Of a stretch of DNA of 64,000 nucleotides, positions 32,440 through 46,700 are shown piece after piece. Made by a program: the position numbers and the translations under genes. The notes beneath the pieces were generated by a model. The model saw only the letters and a program-made list of their open reading frames with translations, was not told where the DNA came from and made no database searches. Source of the stretch: Heracleum sosnowskyi (lineage: Eukaryota > Streptophyta > Magnoliopsida > Apiales > Apiaceae); NCBI GenBank assembly GCA_030848705.1, contig JAUIZM010000013.1:2170001-2234000 (forward strand). Direction: 5' to 3'. Numbering within the stretch: the first letter of the stretch is position 1; each line of letters starts with the position of its first letter.

Positions 32440-35400
32440 GTGAATGTTTTTTTAGTGATTTTCGTGTTTGATTGCGGTTTTAATTGTGTTTACTTGTGAT
32501 TTTAATTCTTCGGATTTAAGTTACCATATGAAATGTGAATTTGTTATATAATCATATTATCGCAGAATACGAATAGTGAAGCTACATTTTGAAATGTTAG
32601 TTATAAACACTTCGAGAACAGAATTTTTGTCATGTACTATCTGATTGTAATCCAAGCCCTGTACAAAATTACAACCACAATATCTCAAGACAATATAATG
32701 GAGTCCGTGTTTGTGGGAATTGTTCTATCCAAGGTGGAATAGATTTTTCGAATCAGACACGTAGCTTCAGTCTGTTGTGAATTATTATTGAATAGGATGC
32801 AAACGGAAGAGAAATTTTTAGTGTTACAAAATGCATACTAGATTACTAGTCTCTTACGTCGGAGTATTGGTGATTGTCTATGAATATTGAATAATTGCCA
32901 CCGTTGATTGGATAGTTACAAGTTTTGTATCCTGATAATAAACTAGATTATATTAATACTTTTGTTAGTTTGTTACTTTAATACTTCTGTTAGTTTGTTA
33001 CTTTGTTGTGCAATTTTTGATATAACTGCAAAATGTTTATTTTCCATTGAATGATGCGGATTTCCCAAAATTTTAGTGGTTTGGTCTTAAAAGTAAACTT
33101 GCCCTTTGGTTGTTAGCTGGGCATCCACTTGATCATTTGAAAGATTGATGCTCCCAAGTCTTTGAATTGTTTCTTACATTTTGCTTGTTACATGTAATTT
33201 TTACATTCACAGAGTGTATTTTTAGAATTTTTGTTAGGGCTGAAAAATTTTGTGCCATAAATAAGCATGATTTACCAACAATTTTTTTGTTCTTTTCTTT
33301 TGTGTGAATTGTAGTTATCTAATACTTCATCTGCTTCTGTATGTTACTCATTTTATGAATTGTTTTCGTCCCTATATAATAACCATTCTCCACTATCTAC
33401 TTTATTAACAAATTTCTATAGAACTTGCCCTCTGTCCATCATTAGTTATTAGAGTTGATTGTGTAATATGTAAAACTATGCAAGGGGAAATATGGCGTGC
33501 TATTTACAGTGCAATAACGAACCACAATGCTTGATAACATTAACAAGGATAGGGTGTCCTGATGTCCATTGTGGCATATTATTTAGTATATACTAAATAA
33601 ATTGTAGTATACAATATTGTAAATACTAGTATTGCAACAAGTCATAAGTTCTTACATCGTAGCTTATGATAACAATGATGCAGTAGCACTTGGAACCACA
33701 AATCCATGCTTTTGTAACCGCTGTAACACCATGTCGTCATTTTTGGCCGGCTAATTGTGAATTAATTCACCAGTCTTAAAACAGTAGTAAGTAGTAAAAT
33801 GTCACAAAACTGAACAACTAGCAAGTCGGCGATTAACACATTCAGATATAATAACTAAAGCTCCAAATGAACACTAACATGTTAATGTTGTATGAGTCTA
33901 TGAGAGGAGTGAAACTATGTTAGATGTTGAGCTAGATAATGTGTCAGGGCTTCTTCTTTTTTTTCTTTAAGCTGTAACTCGTAAATTGTCAGGTCATTGG
34001 GTCGGACCCAGTTCCATCCTTATCGCCTCTCTTCTCTTCATGGACATTTTTTGTGACGTCTATATACTCTATAGGATGTAATTCTTTTTCTCTTTTTCTA
34101 TTACGTCTAATGGAACTCCAAATACCCAAAGTCCAAATGATTGTATTCACTGGAGAGAAGAGGAGAATGAAAGATTAAAAGAAGATCCAACTACCCAGAT
34201 CAACATAAATCAAAAAATTGTCTTGGCGCCCTCGAGCCTTTGAAAAGAACAAGAATCCAGATTGAAACCTAAGGATGAAACAAACCGCGCGAGTCCGTAG
34301 AACTTGATGGCTAGAACATGGAAGGGACATAGTACTAAGAGAAAAAAAGCTACTAGATATAGATGAATTGGAGTGAATTTAGGGACATGGTACTAAGAGA
34401 AAAAAAGCTATATGTGTCCTTCCACATCAGCAACTGCGTGTGACTAATCTGTATAAACACCAGAACCCTTCGTCTCAAAACCAAACGCCAGTTTCATCAT
34501 TTGCCACCGTCTTAGCGCAGCAGCGGCTCCGTCAATAAAGCCTCATGTCCTTTCCTTCTTCGAAGAAGAAGTTCCGGTAATTGCTAGCAAGCTTGAGGAA
34601 AGGCGTTTGTAATCGGGAGTCTGCGTTTCCGATTATGACTGGATGATTTCGACCCGCCCGATCAAGCCGCTTATCTCCTCGCTAGGTAAACACTAAACCA
34701 CAAGTATATATTTGTTCCGGGAAGCATGGAGAACTAATTTTAGTTTCCTATTAACCCATTTTAATCAGTAACTACATTGTATAAGTACTTACCAATGTCC
34801 TTACATTTCTAAGAAACTACTTGTATTTACAATTACTTGAATATAATCTATATGAATTATCCTAAACAAACGATGTATCCTACCCTTACATTTGAGAATT
34901 CCAGTAATAAGCATGGAGTGGTATGGTAAAACCTGTTCGATCGAATGTCTAAGTGTATACAAATATTAGACACTATATTTTCTTATGCTGTCTGATCTCC
35001 ATTCTTTACATACCCAAGTCACTACTCACTAGGTATTATCTTCATTTAAAAATACAATTAATCTGCAACATTGCAGTGACCCTCTAATGAAGACAAGGTA
35101 ATAAGGTTACATTAAATGTTTCTTAATATTCTAGAATTGTTTTTAAGTTCCTAATTACTGTATAGTTCCTGAGACCAATAGTACTACATACTAGGAATCA
35201 AGGTACCTTGTGCATTTTAAATATTACTCCTACGTCCTACCGATGTTCTTGCCCAATGCATGCTCTTTTTTTCTAACATATAGGCCAGGAGTCATGCATA
35301 AAGTAACATAGGAAAGAACTATGAGATCGTATCCGTGTGGCAATTTGGCTACTGTAAGGAGCTCCATAGTCAAGAAAGAGGTATGCATTTGGCTACTTTT

Positions 35401-38064
35401 TACAGTGTTTGTGTTCCTTTTAGTAGTGAGATCATATATGTGACGCGCTGTTTATCTTACTTTGTTGCACATGCATTTGATTCCAGTGTTCTTGGAAATT
35501 TTTAAGTCAAGTAAGAAGGCCATTGAATTGTATCTGAATGTGGATTATTTAATGCGAGTTTACTGGTTTTTGTTAAAGCTACAATCTTATTATTCTTGGT
35601 CCTGTTTTGTCATTAGGGGTGAATGAACTTATGATTATGTTTTAAAATATTTTTGTGGTGGTTAAAAACACTTTCAGCTCCAGGCATTCTTACCCTCTTT
35701 GTAAGAAGTAGCACAAACCAGGATCTATATATGACTGCTCATATTTTCAGATTACACCTTTTGATCTTCATATTCTCTAATTCTTTTTCAGATTCCAATA
35801 CTTTGTCTTCACCAATACAAATTACTGTCAGTTAAAGCTTCCATCAGATGAGAATGTTCTGGTTTCAAATCATGGACCCTGATTCATGTCGCTTATAGCT
35901 ATGTGAGGTAAGAATGCTGCTTTGAATAACCAATCATAGTAATTTATTTATAGAATGTTCACGATATCGGCCAATGTAAATTATCTGAGCAAAACCAGAT
36001 AAAATTGCTTCAACTTAATTGTTCTTGAGCCATAGAAACTTGAATTTTTTTAGGAAAAGGCGTGTGTTCTCATATATGAGTATATATCACCAATTTCGTT
36101 TAGAGTGGATACTTTGCTCAATGTGCTTGTGGGAACCTTTGTTCTTCCGTTTATGAGAAAATTACATATCAAAGAAGGGTCTATAAGGCATTTAAGAGAA
36201 CCTAATATCTCTGGCATAATGGTCGGTTGTAAAATCTAGTGGTTGCCAAAGCGTTTATGGTTCTTTTTTTTTCTTTTCTAAATGCGTTTATGGTTCTTAC
36301 ATGGCTAACTCAGAGTCATGTGCGAACCATATGATTTTATGAAGGGTTTTCTGCCGTTGTTATGCTCTTATAATCAGAGATATTGAGAAGCCCGTTGCTC
36401 ATCTGATTAGATACTGAGAAGCAAGTTAGCAACTTATCGTCCCAGAACATATCGTTGTTCAAACTAAAAAAATTGAGATACAAAAATGAAGACCAGGTGC
36501 ATCTAAGTCGGAATTTGTCAAGAGGGATCAGCTTTTAAAATTTAAAAAACAGGGCAAGGATAATTTTATACGTTAATTTATATGTTACTGTATTTTCTAT
36601 TTTAGAATACAATATCTAGCATTTTACTTTTCATTGACGAACTCTTTTATTATTTGTGTGTGATTGTAATTGCAGTTTTGGAATTCGAAAATGGAAATGT
36701 CTTTTTAGATTGTAAAGGCAGTCTCAAGGAGTTGGCGGAGTTGCGCTCTTCCTCTACACATTTTTCACTTCTCAGTTGTGACAAAGTATGTCTATATTTG
36801 TGTGTTTTCTTTGTTAGTCTATGTTCTCAACTTCTGATTTACTCTCCAAATCGAGGATTGTTAGGATCATCCGTACGCCTCTGTTTTCTAGGATTTAAAA
36901 TTCATGTATCTCGGTATGTTTGCAACTATTCGAAATCATAAATCAGAAAAACAAAATGCACGCAATACGTACTTATACTAATATTGCAGTGTTTTTGTAT
37001 TGTTGCTTGTTACTTTTGAGTTTTGTCTACGGCTTTCCATTTACAATTTCCTAGAACTCAACTCATCACTTGTTTTATGTAAATAATGATCCAGGACTAC
37101 TCACCTTCTATAAACCCAAGTTCCCCTCCGTAAAGCATATAAGTATTTTGGAAAATCCCAATGATTCGACTAATGGAATTTCTTGCTCCGTCGGGCCATT
37201 CAAACAATAAACTTTCAATCCTCAGTAGGATTATTCTCAACTATATAAAGATATTTATTATGGCTAATTTCACGTATTTTTAAGAGGTTGTAATTTTTTT
37301 CCCCTAATTTTGTTTGCTATTTCAATCCATACATTAACCATTTAGTTTTATAAAGGCCAGCACATTGTGGTTTAAGAATATCTTGCATTGACAATGTTTG
37401 GGGTACTCATTATTGTTTGCGTCTAATTACAAGAATGAAGGGGGTAGTAGAGGTACTAGCAGATGCATTTAAATCAGAATTTGTTTTAACTTTCTTGGTT
37501 ATGTGAATTAGTGTTGTATGGTTTTTTGTTTTTAGGATTACAATTTCTAGCATTTTTTAGGAGAATAAAGCCTCTATCATTATTTGTGTGACATTTGCAG
37601 TTTTGAAATTCAGCCCATGGACATGTTGCTCAAGCTCGTGCACACGGTTTTAACAAGCTGAAACAACAAAATCATGTGAAGGAGTTGCAAAGAGATTGGT
37701 GTATTCATGAATTAAGTGAACCATCAATTTCAGTTATAAGTATTACTAACAGGTCAGCCATTTGCTCTTATTTTTACATTTTTTTTCCTTATTATGAAAT
37801 GCTAAGAAGTAAAACCAACAGTAACACTTTGTGTACATTTATAACATAAATTCAGTTTGTTATAATTTTCCGCATGAGTGTAGGTTATCCTATAAAGAAC
37901 ACATGATAGAACATGGGATCACTGGTCAGCAACTTTTAACTAAGAATGTAGTATGAAGTACAAGAAAAGATTATAACAATGACAATTCATGTATATTTTC
38001 ACCTTTATCTTTGATCACTTTTTGTTGTTTCCAAGGGTTTAATTTATGTGTGTGTGGGTGGGAT

Positions 38065-38098
38065 GGAAGGGGAGGGGGAGGGGGGGGGGGGGGGGGGT
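38065..38098 (+). repeat. Poly-G tract
   Basis: A G-rich run GGAAGGGGAGGGGGA is followed by about 20 consecutive G. It could fold into G-quadruplexes and is a likely site of length error in sequencing. Confidence 0.9.
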
Positions 38099-40029
38099 TG
38101 TCTTTGAATTACGTGTAATATGGTAATATGTGAGGTTAGCCGCCATTTGGTTGGAGAAATGAACGAGGGGTTGTTATAAATGCATAGCTTGTTAGTAAGT
38201 AGAAGTTATAGCAGTACGTTGACTGAAATGCGTTGTAAATTAGCCTTTTAAGGAAGGTTTCACATTAGGTGGTATTGTGACATTACCGGATAGGATTATA
38301 TGGCTGCATATCAATCTGATGATACTATTTTTATTTAAATCATGTTTACAACATGTATAATGTTTTGTTTGTGTTAATCTCTTTTAATCAATGCCAATGC
38401 CCCCTATAATGGCAAAATCGAGTAAGTTCTACATTTTGTTCCTTGTGGTTGAATACTTATACGACATACGCTCTTGTATTGGCCAACATCTTTTTTTCCT
38501 TTTTTATTATTTACTTCACCCTTTTCTATGAATTGGCATGGCATGGTCTATTACTCACGAGGTTTTAGTTTTATACCCTTCAAAGGTTGTCGCTGGGATT
38601 GATGTTGGTCTATTCGAACTGTATGACTATGCAAGGTTTATGATATGATGCTCAGATAGAAGGTAGGTTTCTCTTTTGTTTATCATGTACTCTTCTTGCT
38701 CCATTTTGGAAACATGCAGTAGAAATGCTTAAATGATTAAATACGTAGAGTGATGCATTATGCTCTGTATGTTTTACTGTATTGAAACTAGGTAGTTCAT
38801 TTACAATAGGAATAGATATAATAATACACATAAGTTCTTCGGCTTAAGTAATATCAACTTAAGAAGACACTAAATTGTATCCAATATAGGACATGGTTTG
38901 CGTGCAATTATTATTTATAAATTTAAATATTATTATCTTAAATAGTAAACATTTATTATTTATAAATTTAAATATTATTATCTTAAATAGTAAACATCAA
39001 TAAAATACATAAAAGAAAATGGCAAGATCAAAATTATAAAGTTAACGTTACAAAGAAGGTAAATATCTAAGAATGCTCATAGATGATCATATTTGCAAAC
39101 TAATTTTTCTATCAACTGTTATTATGCATATTTGATGATTTTGTATTTATTACCTAGAATTTGCAACATATGTGCCATGTGTTACTTTTAGCTCAAGGGT
39201 CAACTACCTGTGAGATCATTCTATTGAAGTAATTTTTTTGTCGTTGATGCCTAACAATAAAATTATTCTGCTACGTTATGGATCCGCAGAGATCTCTTTG
39301 TTATGCATTGGACAAATGTGGCTTTGCTTGTATTGGCGCCTATGTTGATGGTCTATGCAAAGATGTAGGGATTAGACATGCTAACTTAAGCACAAAATTT
39401 TACTTATGTAGATCTGATTTGTGTGCATGATGCAGACAAACAGAAATAGAAAACTTCACCCAAGGTATCACTGAAGTATAAACCGGCACATAATTTCAGT
39501 ACATGTATGTTCAAGGCCAGCATTATTAAGGCAATATGTTATGTCCTTGTATTAGCATAATTGTGATTGTCCTAGATATTAACATTGTTATTTTTTCCAA
39601 AAGTAGAATGCAAGCAAATGAAAACATGATATACCCTAATGTTGTGTCGTTCAAACATTTTCCAGCATACACCAGATATCACAAATGATTTAAGTTTTGA
39701 CGATTTTTTCTCTTCCTGAAGCTGTTGCAGCTCAAGAAACTGCCAGAGAAGTTCATTGGGTTGGTCATGGATGGCGTCCCAAGGAAGAAAGGGATGCAAT
39801 CTCTATACGATCATGTTACTCAGGATGTCTGGTACTGTAGCTATGTATAATATATATTACTTTCGAGTTTCACTTGTGATTATTTTTAAGTAAATGATTG
39901 TGTTTTATAGAAGATAAGTCTTCCCCGCACAAGTTTAGACTTACGTTGGATGCATGGAGTTCAATTGTTGATTCTTTGTAGTTTTATTTGTTTGATCTCC
40001 AAGCCTTATGTTGGATGTTTATGCTTGAT

Positions 40030-40135
40030 AGGCTTTGAAGGGATTAGCGAGGCTGCAAGCATTAGTGAGCGGCCATATGACTATTCGATGCATGAGGAAA
40101 GAATTAGGAAGAAAAATGACACATGAGGTAGACTA
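40030..40135 (+). pseudogene. Possible IQD-protein (IQ67 domain) exon fragment
   Basis: After an AG acceptor at about 40030 the frame reads ALKGLARLQALVSGH then MTIRCMRKE, which resembles the third-exon part of plant IQ67-domain calmodulin-binding proteins (ALKGLVRLQALVRGH). It runs into unrelated codons and a stop (VDYQTLQQ). The fragment lies just upstream of the Helitron 3' end, so capture by that element is plausible but not shown. Confidence 0.45.
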
Positions 40136-40313
40136 TCAGACATTGCAACAATAAATTTTGTAGTAGATTCTTGGAACACGATACAGGTCTGGACAAATAG
40201 TATGAAATCCTACAAAATACCAAAATATTGTAAGAGTTATTTAATGTCGTTACTTTGTTCATTTATATAAACACCTGCATGATATTACCGCATAAATTAA
40301 ATATCTAGAACAT

Positions 40314-40344
40314 GCCCGTGCCTTGCACGGGCTATTAAGCTAGT
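40314..40344 (+). mobile_element. Helitron 3' terminus
   Basis: The perfect 8-bp hairpin GCCCGTGC-CTT-GCACGGGC (40314-40332) is followed 7 bases later by CTAG and a host T (40340-40344). Hairpin plus CTRR/T is the Helitron 3' signature. The 5' TC end was not located, so element length and content are unknown. Confidence 0.75.
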
Positions 40345-41025
40345 TGTATTTTATATAACAAATTATAAAACTAGCTGCTTACATTAGACCTGGATGGTTT
40401 GGTTATATTGGTTAATACAGACAGTGAAATCGAACCAGACGGTTAATCCTTAGTTCATATGTAACCCGCTCCGTTTGGAAATTTCGGTCTAGCTGGTTGG
40501 GCAAGTCAATATTTTGCTTGGCCCTACCTGTGGTGTCTGATGAAAATTGATAGCTTTAATGCTTAAATCTTAGGCGAGCCAGACACCTTACCATTTTTTA
40601 TATGCCATAGAGCCATGTAGAAGATTTGGCTTACAGTGCGGACGCCATAACAATTATGAATATATAGAATTATTCTTGGCATAATTGTAATTTATGTGTA
40701 CGTTTGTGCTCTGTTGTCTGTGTAAATAAACCTTAAACAATTATCAAAAAGGAGTAGCGGTAAGTCTATTGCATCCATCACAGTAAATTATAAATAACAG
40801 ATTTGTAAAAAATATAAACCTTTTTGTTTAAGTTTTAAAATTTTTAGCTACACCAAAAAGTCAAACATGTACATAAAATGATTTTGACTTGTATTAGAAT
40901 CTGAGGCTTTGGGCAGAATAAACTAATTAATCTTTTGCAGAACAAACTAAAAATGTTCAATTTTTAATATGTTTTTAGAATCAATAGATGTTGGGTATTT
41001 ATATATCTTCTCTCTCACATTCTCT

Positions 41026-43722
41026 TTGTCGTTGGTCTGCTTCAAGATAATGCCGACCCCATGGTATCTGTAATGAAGGTTGGGAAAGCTCCCTTAGATT
41101 CATATGCTGATATAGGTGGTCTAGATGCTCAAATACAAGAAATTAAAGAAGATGTGAAGTTACCACTGACACACCCCGAGTTGTATGAAGACATTGGTAT
41201 CAAGCCACCCAAAGGAGTCATACTTTACGGAGAGCCTGGAATTGGGAAGAAATTGCTTGCCAAGGTACGAAGTAATGAGTTGCTTCCCTTTTCATAATGT
41301 TTTGGGTCCTGTACCATATTCGGAAATCTATTCTTACTTTTCTTTAAAATGAAAGTTATTTCCAAGTAATAAAACTAACAAGATCGTATGAAGTCACGAG
41401 TCCATGAAATTTAATATGTCTATATACCGTAATAAAGTCTGTTGTCAGAATTTGTTATATTAATAGATGGACTGAATCTATGATGTTAATAGATTGAGAT
41501 TGTCCTTTTTTTTTTTTTGCTAGTTTGAGATTGTCCTTTTTTTTTTTTTTGCTAGTTTGAGATTGTCCTTTTTAATGGTACAGGTCCATAATTTGATTAT
41601 TCCTTTTGGAACAAATCATTTTTTTTTTTTTTTTTTTTGAGCTTTAGTTCCGAGACGAGAAAGTAGTTAATTAGCTTCTGCTAAGCGAAACATCTGAATT
41701 GATTTGCCAAGAGTAATTCAAAGTCGACTGTATTATGACGTCCTATATTTGATTAATCAATGGCCCATGCTACCTCTATTGTGTGTTGACTGTTCTAAAG
41801 GTTATTGTGGGTAACTTTATGAAGTAATGTAGACTGTTGAATGATTTTTTTTAGTTGTCAACTACTAATCTATTGTAGCTGCGGGGTGAACAGCATGTAA
41901 CACACACACACACACTGTTATGTTTATCCTGAAACAAGTGGTGCTGATAACTTAAAACCAACTGCATTAATGAAATGCAATAAATCTTGACTTGTGGTAA
42001 GTGTTGTGCTGAAATAGGTTAAAAGATGGAAAAAATATGTCATCTATGTTTGTTCTCAAGTTCACTTCAACTATCTTTATTCCATAATGAGTGCTCATAG
42101 GGATTTTGGATTAACGGTACTTTGTATGAACATCTGATTCCAATTATTATTAAACTTTTGTTACTTTCCATGGAATAGTTATGTGATAAGAATTGGAAGG
42201 GTTTTTTGGCAGGCTGTTGCAAACTCCACATCAGCAACTTTCTTGCCAGTTGTTGGCAATGAATTGATCCAAAAATACCTTGGGGATGGTCCAAAATTGG
42301 TCAGGGAGCTCTTCCGGGTTGCTGATGACCTTTCACCTTCAATAGTATTTATTGATGAAATTGATGTTGGAATAACAAGGTACGTGATATTCGGTTCTCA
42401 AACTGTATCATTTTGGAAGATATTTAATGATTAACTTTTGCAAGTATACTTTACAGGTAAGATGCTCACTCAGGGGGTGAACATGAAATTCAAAGGACTA
42501 TGTTGGAGCTCCTTAATCAGTTGGATGGTTTTGATTCAAGAGGAGGTGTCAAGGTCATTCTGTCTACAAACAAAATTGAACGCCCTGATCCTTCTTTGCT
42601 TCGGCCTGGCCGAATAGATAGGAAGATTGAATTCCCACTCCCTGATATCAAAATGAGGCGCATTCTCCAGGTAAAAGTGGCTTTTTAAATTTTGGCAATA
42701 CCTGTCTTGTACTTGCACTATTTGACCCGCTATGTGCAACTAATATTTTCTATTGTGGGACTTGGATTCACACATCCAGGATGGCATTAGCAGATGATGT
42801 CAACTTAGAGGAATTTGTTATGACCAAAGACGAGTTCTCTGGTGCTGATATCAAGGCAATATGTACTGAAGCTGGTTTGCTTGCTTTAAGAGAGCGCCGT
42901 ATAAAGGTATGTGATTTGAAGTTTGAATTCTCTTTATGGGTCCATATCCTTAAATCGAGTTTCTCCATCACTTGTAGTATATCTCATAAAATGCAACTAT
43001 ACCTGTGCTTTTAACTTTTGTAGTGCACTAGTGCTGGAAAAGTAAATGTTTGTTTCCTGTAGCACGTGCAGATGTATTTTCAGATAATTTAATCCTAAAC
43101 CGTACTACTGGACTGTAGGTCGTCAATAGTTGTAACGCACAAGAGAATGTTGAGATGGAATCTTTGTTTTCTTAATCTGACTCTTATGTTGTAAAGTGAT
43201 CAATCTCATAAAAAAATAATGACAATGACGTTTTTAAAATATTTTTTATTTTCAGTGATTATATTATAATGATTTCTAAAGTTATAATTATCATGCCACA
43301 TCAGGTGATTAAGTCCATGTCAACATTATTTTAACTGACATGTCATTCATACTTAACGGAATGACTAAAAACAAAAACACATGTAACGTTAGTGGCTATT
43401 TTTAAGTATTTGAATGTTCAGTGGCTAGTTTCTAATAGACATAGAAGTTGAGTGATAAAAACATCTATTTTCCCATTTTTATTCTGTTGTAAACTAAATT
43501 CCATATTCGGTCTTTTGGTGAGTGGAAGAGCAAATATCAAATTACACGGATATACATTTCTCTTTTGATTTGCTCCCCGTTGGGGTGTCATTCTTTCCTG
43601 CATTTGTTCTTCAACATCATTGTTTCACATAATTTCAGGCAACACATCCAGACTTTAAGAAAACAAAAGACAAGTTCATGCTCAAGAGGAAAGAGGGGGT
43701 GCCAAAAGGACTTTACATGTAA
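41026..43722 (+). pseudogene. RPT2: RPT2 (26S proteasome AAA-ATPase subunit 4) pseudogene, 3' part with introns
   Basis: Exon-like blocks match RPT2, an AAA+ ATPase of the 19S proteasome base: about 41026-41264 (DPMVSVMKV, YADIGGLDAQIQEIKE, GEPGIGKKLLAK), 42213-42379 (ANSTSATFLPVVGNELIQKY, SPSIVFIDEID), 42456-42670 (EIQRTMLELLNQLDGFDSRG, LLRPGRIDRKIEFPLPDI), about 42765-42906 (LADDVNLEEFVMTKDEFSGA) and 43639-43722 (KEGVPKGLYM, stop 43720). Introns are kept, so it is not a retrocopy. Defects: Walker A reads GEPGIGKK, losing the Ser/Thr after GK; TAA at 42459 falls in the exon after DEID; the acceptor before IHTSR is GG instead of AG at about 42760. Functional RPT2 must be elsewhere. Confidence 0.85.
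41485..41578 (+). repeat. T-run minisatellite in pseudogene intron
   Basis: The unit TTTGAGATTGTCC plus a T-run plus GCTAG occurs two to three times with a period of about 36-37 bp, followed by a 21-T run at 41618-41638. Confidence 0.85.
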
Positions 43723-46700
43723 AATCACTGTTGTATACAATATGCTTTTTTCAATTGTTATGTAACAGAGTATGAGCTTAAGCAAATCGAGTTTAGACTT
43801 AAGTTTGTAACTTAAATGTAACTTTGACGATCTCAGACCTATTACACTTAGGGGCCTTCTGGTATAGGATAATCAACAAAGGGAAAGCGAGTCAATTACA
43901 AAGTAGTGCAATGTTTACATTGTTATAGTGTGAAAATCATTAAAAAAAATCTTGTGTAAAAGAAGATATATTGTTCTAGTGTTGGGTTTGACATGATCTT
44001 ACTAGTTTGTTGTTTGGATAGGGACCGGATGTGGCCTAGTTAGTCGTTTGGTTCTCTGAAAAATGCACACTTAATATATTTAGTTGTTACAATGTTAGCT
44101 ACCTAAAGTCATATGTTTACCCATATTTAACAATCTCATTAACTCTGAAACAAATTTGATCAGACAAATGAATTGGAGTAACTATACAACTGACAGGTTT
44201 ATATTCAAAGAGCTTCGAGTTTGGGACTTTAATTGTAATAATATGTCAACAAAAAATGTTTATCCGGTTACGGATTAGTCGGCCGTAATCGTTCGTGTGA
44301 CCACCTCTACTCATGACTCAACTAGTAGTCTTACATTGAGTACTTCTAAAATATGTCTGTACAATAAAACACTTAAATAACAAACACAAAATGCCTATAT
44401 AAACATTTTGCCATAATTTTAACAATATTAAAAACATAGTTGCTTAATAGTTAAGTAAAAGTGACGTGTATTGACGTCAACATAAAAGTGCTACCAAAAT
44501 GGTTAATATGGTCATTTGTGCCCTGAATTGGGAAGGTCTTCCATGTGAAAACGACAGGCTGCCTGTCATTTTTTTGCTATAGATAGTAGTAACTCTACCA
44601 CCAAGCACACTGAACCAGAAGAGACATCTTTTTTTAATTTTTAGTTCTGATGGCCTTCACCCCTAAGTAAAGTGTTAGTTTTGGTTTTCGGATCATAAAT
44701 TCTGTCATGTTTGACGGAATATTCTCCATATATGCTGTAACCATGAAATACAACGTTAATATCGAGTGTGATCTTTTAAATATCACAACATTTTGTTATT
44801 TTTGACAGAATAATACAGGATTAAGTTTTTCATTTTATATCATAGACGGTACCATTTACAACTTTAAAAAATCTTCCAAGCATTAATAGTGCATAGGTAT
44901 AGAGCTTTACGTAGGAAAAGGATGTGTCAAGTTTTTATTTTTGTTTAATAAATTTTATCAAATACAACTTTGACGGTTGTTATGGTCGTAGATTTCGGAA
45001 ATCGGAACAAATCGGTTGAGGTATCGTATAGCGATTTATCGGTAAATCGGGGATTTATTGGAATGATAAATCGGAACAAAAATCGGATAAATTGTAATAT
45101 TTTAAATATATTTAATATATCAGCCTTATATATAATATAATAAATCATTTAAAAATAATTCATAGCGATATATCGGATTTCAAAAATTGAATCGGTCAAA
45201 TATTTTTAAACGATAAATCGACGATTTATCGGCGATTTTTGAAAAATCGGACGATTTTTAGAACACTAACAACGAATATAAACAGTTTGTGTGTAAATGT
45301 ATTTGAAAAACGTTCGTGTGTAAATGTTGTTTTGTACTTTACGTTGTATATCATGTTCTTTGCAGACCCTTAACCTAAAAACTTACTATAGGTATATTAG
45401 GGACAAAGTTGTTCAAAAACACAATATACAAAATTTAGAATCAATTAATATTTGATTGATAATTATAATCATACATCAATATCAATCACAAAATTCTTCA
45501 TCATTATCATAAAATTCCCCCATTGTTTATCAATTTTGGTGAGAATATTTAAGTTATGGTATAAATACGATATAAAATAACAGTGTTCAGTGAACATTTA
45601 AATACAAGTAAGTTCAGCGGTAGAACTTTCAAATTTATGTGTTTGACTTCAAATTCGATTGCATGACTTTTAAACTCTGCGGTAGATTACGGAAATTATG
45701 GTATGAAAATAATATGAATAACATTGTTTAACAGCTGAACATTATAAAAAAAATGAAGTTAACTCGTAAAACTTTGTAGAAAAAAATAAGTGAAGTTGTA
45801 GAACTTTAAAGTTCATGTGCATAATTTTTAAAATTCAGTAGCAGAATACTGTATATATATTACGAAATAAAATAGGTTCTGCAGTATAATCATTTCATCT
45901 TAGAAATTCTTTTCTTATATAAAATTTTGAATAAAATAAATAACAAATTTTTAAGAAAAAAATTAAAATTGAAAAAAAAACTCAAAAGATATGTGAGATA
46001 AATAAGAAAATGAGTTATTTTGTATATAAAAATGAGTTTTAATCCAAGATTTATAATAGTCTATCATTCATTTTTAGTGATGGGTTCTTAAGCCAAACCC
46101 TGTATCTAAATGAACAAAAGTATAGATACAATTTGACACAGGTGTTGAAATAGATTTTGCATCTTATCAAGTTAAAAAAGAGCTATCGAATTGCAATTTA
46201 TAGTATGAGAATGAATATCTGAACTCTTACAATCGATCGTTTCCGTCATAAGAAATAAAATACCTGAATAGAAATAGACTAATTTTGAGTTTGTAGGTCG
46301 GATGAAAGGTTTTGTAACAAAAAAGTTAGTTTTGAAAGTTTAACAATACTATTACTACTGGCCTATTTGTGAAATCTAAGTTTAAAAAATATGTCAATTT
46401 TAATATGATGAAATACACGAGAAGTACAACATCATTTTTTTTTCTTATCAGAAAAAAATGGCACCAAGTGATAACGCTTGGCTAGAAATAAATTTAAGAA
46501 ACCATTTTTGTGTTAAAATTTATTTCTACAAGTTAAATGTTTATTTTGCCATAATATCAAGACAAATCACTTAGTACATTTTCTCAACTTAATAATTATT
46601 AAATATTTCAATTACGAGTTTAATCATTTGCAAAATTTTAGATCTTTGATTGAATAAATAGAACTTTTTAATCCCGTTAGTTTATATACATACCTTTGAT

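Larger units (their letters stand above)
32440..41025 (+). other. Long stretch between RPT2 pseudogene parts (enlarged intron) with insertions
   Basis: No intact protein gene. About 34390-34690 is comparatively GC-rich and looks like a 5' leader with a donor (CTCGCTAG/GTAAAC). Exon-like blocks with GT/AG flanks follow at about 35060-35098, 35840-35910, 36675-36785, 37600-37758, 39280-39366, 39715-39828 and 40030-40130. These may be a non-coding transcript or gene pieces carried by the Helitron ending at 40343. A direct repeat GGGACAT(A/G)GTACTAAGAGA lies at 34324 and 34382. A 46-bp tandem duplication (TTATTTATAAATTTAAATA...) lies at 38908-38998. Confidence 0.4.

Noticed and set aside
32236..32499. 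87-codon plus-strand frame as a gene
   Set aside because: It crosses the RPT2 5' fragment in a mixture of frames; the recognisable RPT2 text is only partly in it.
35653..36941. Frames of 60 and 95 codons in the RPT2 intron
   Set aside because: No domain, AT-rich, and not bounded by consistent splice sites; kept only as part of the exon-like blocks.
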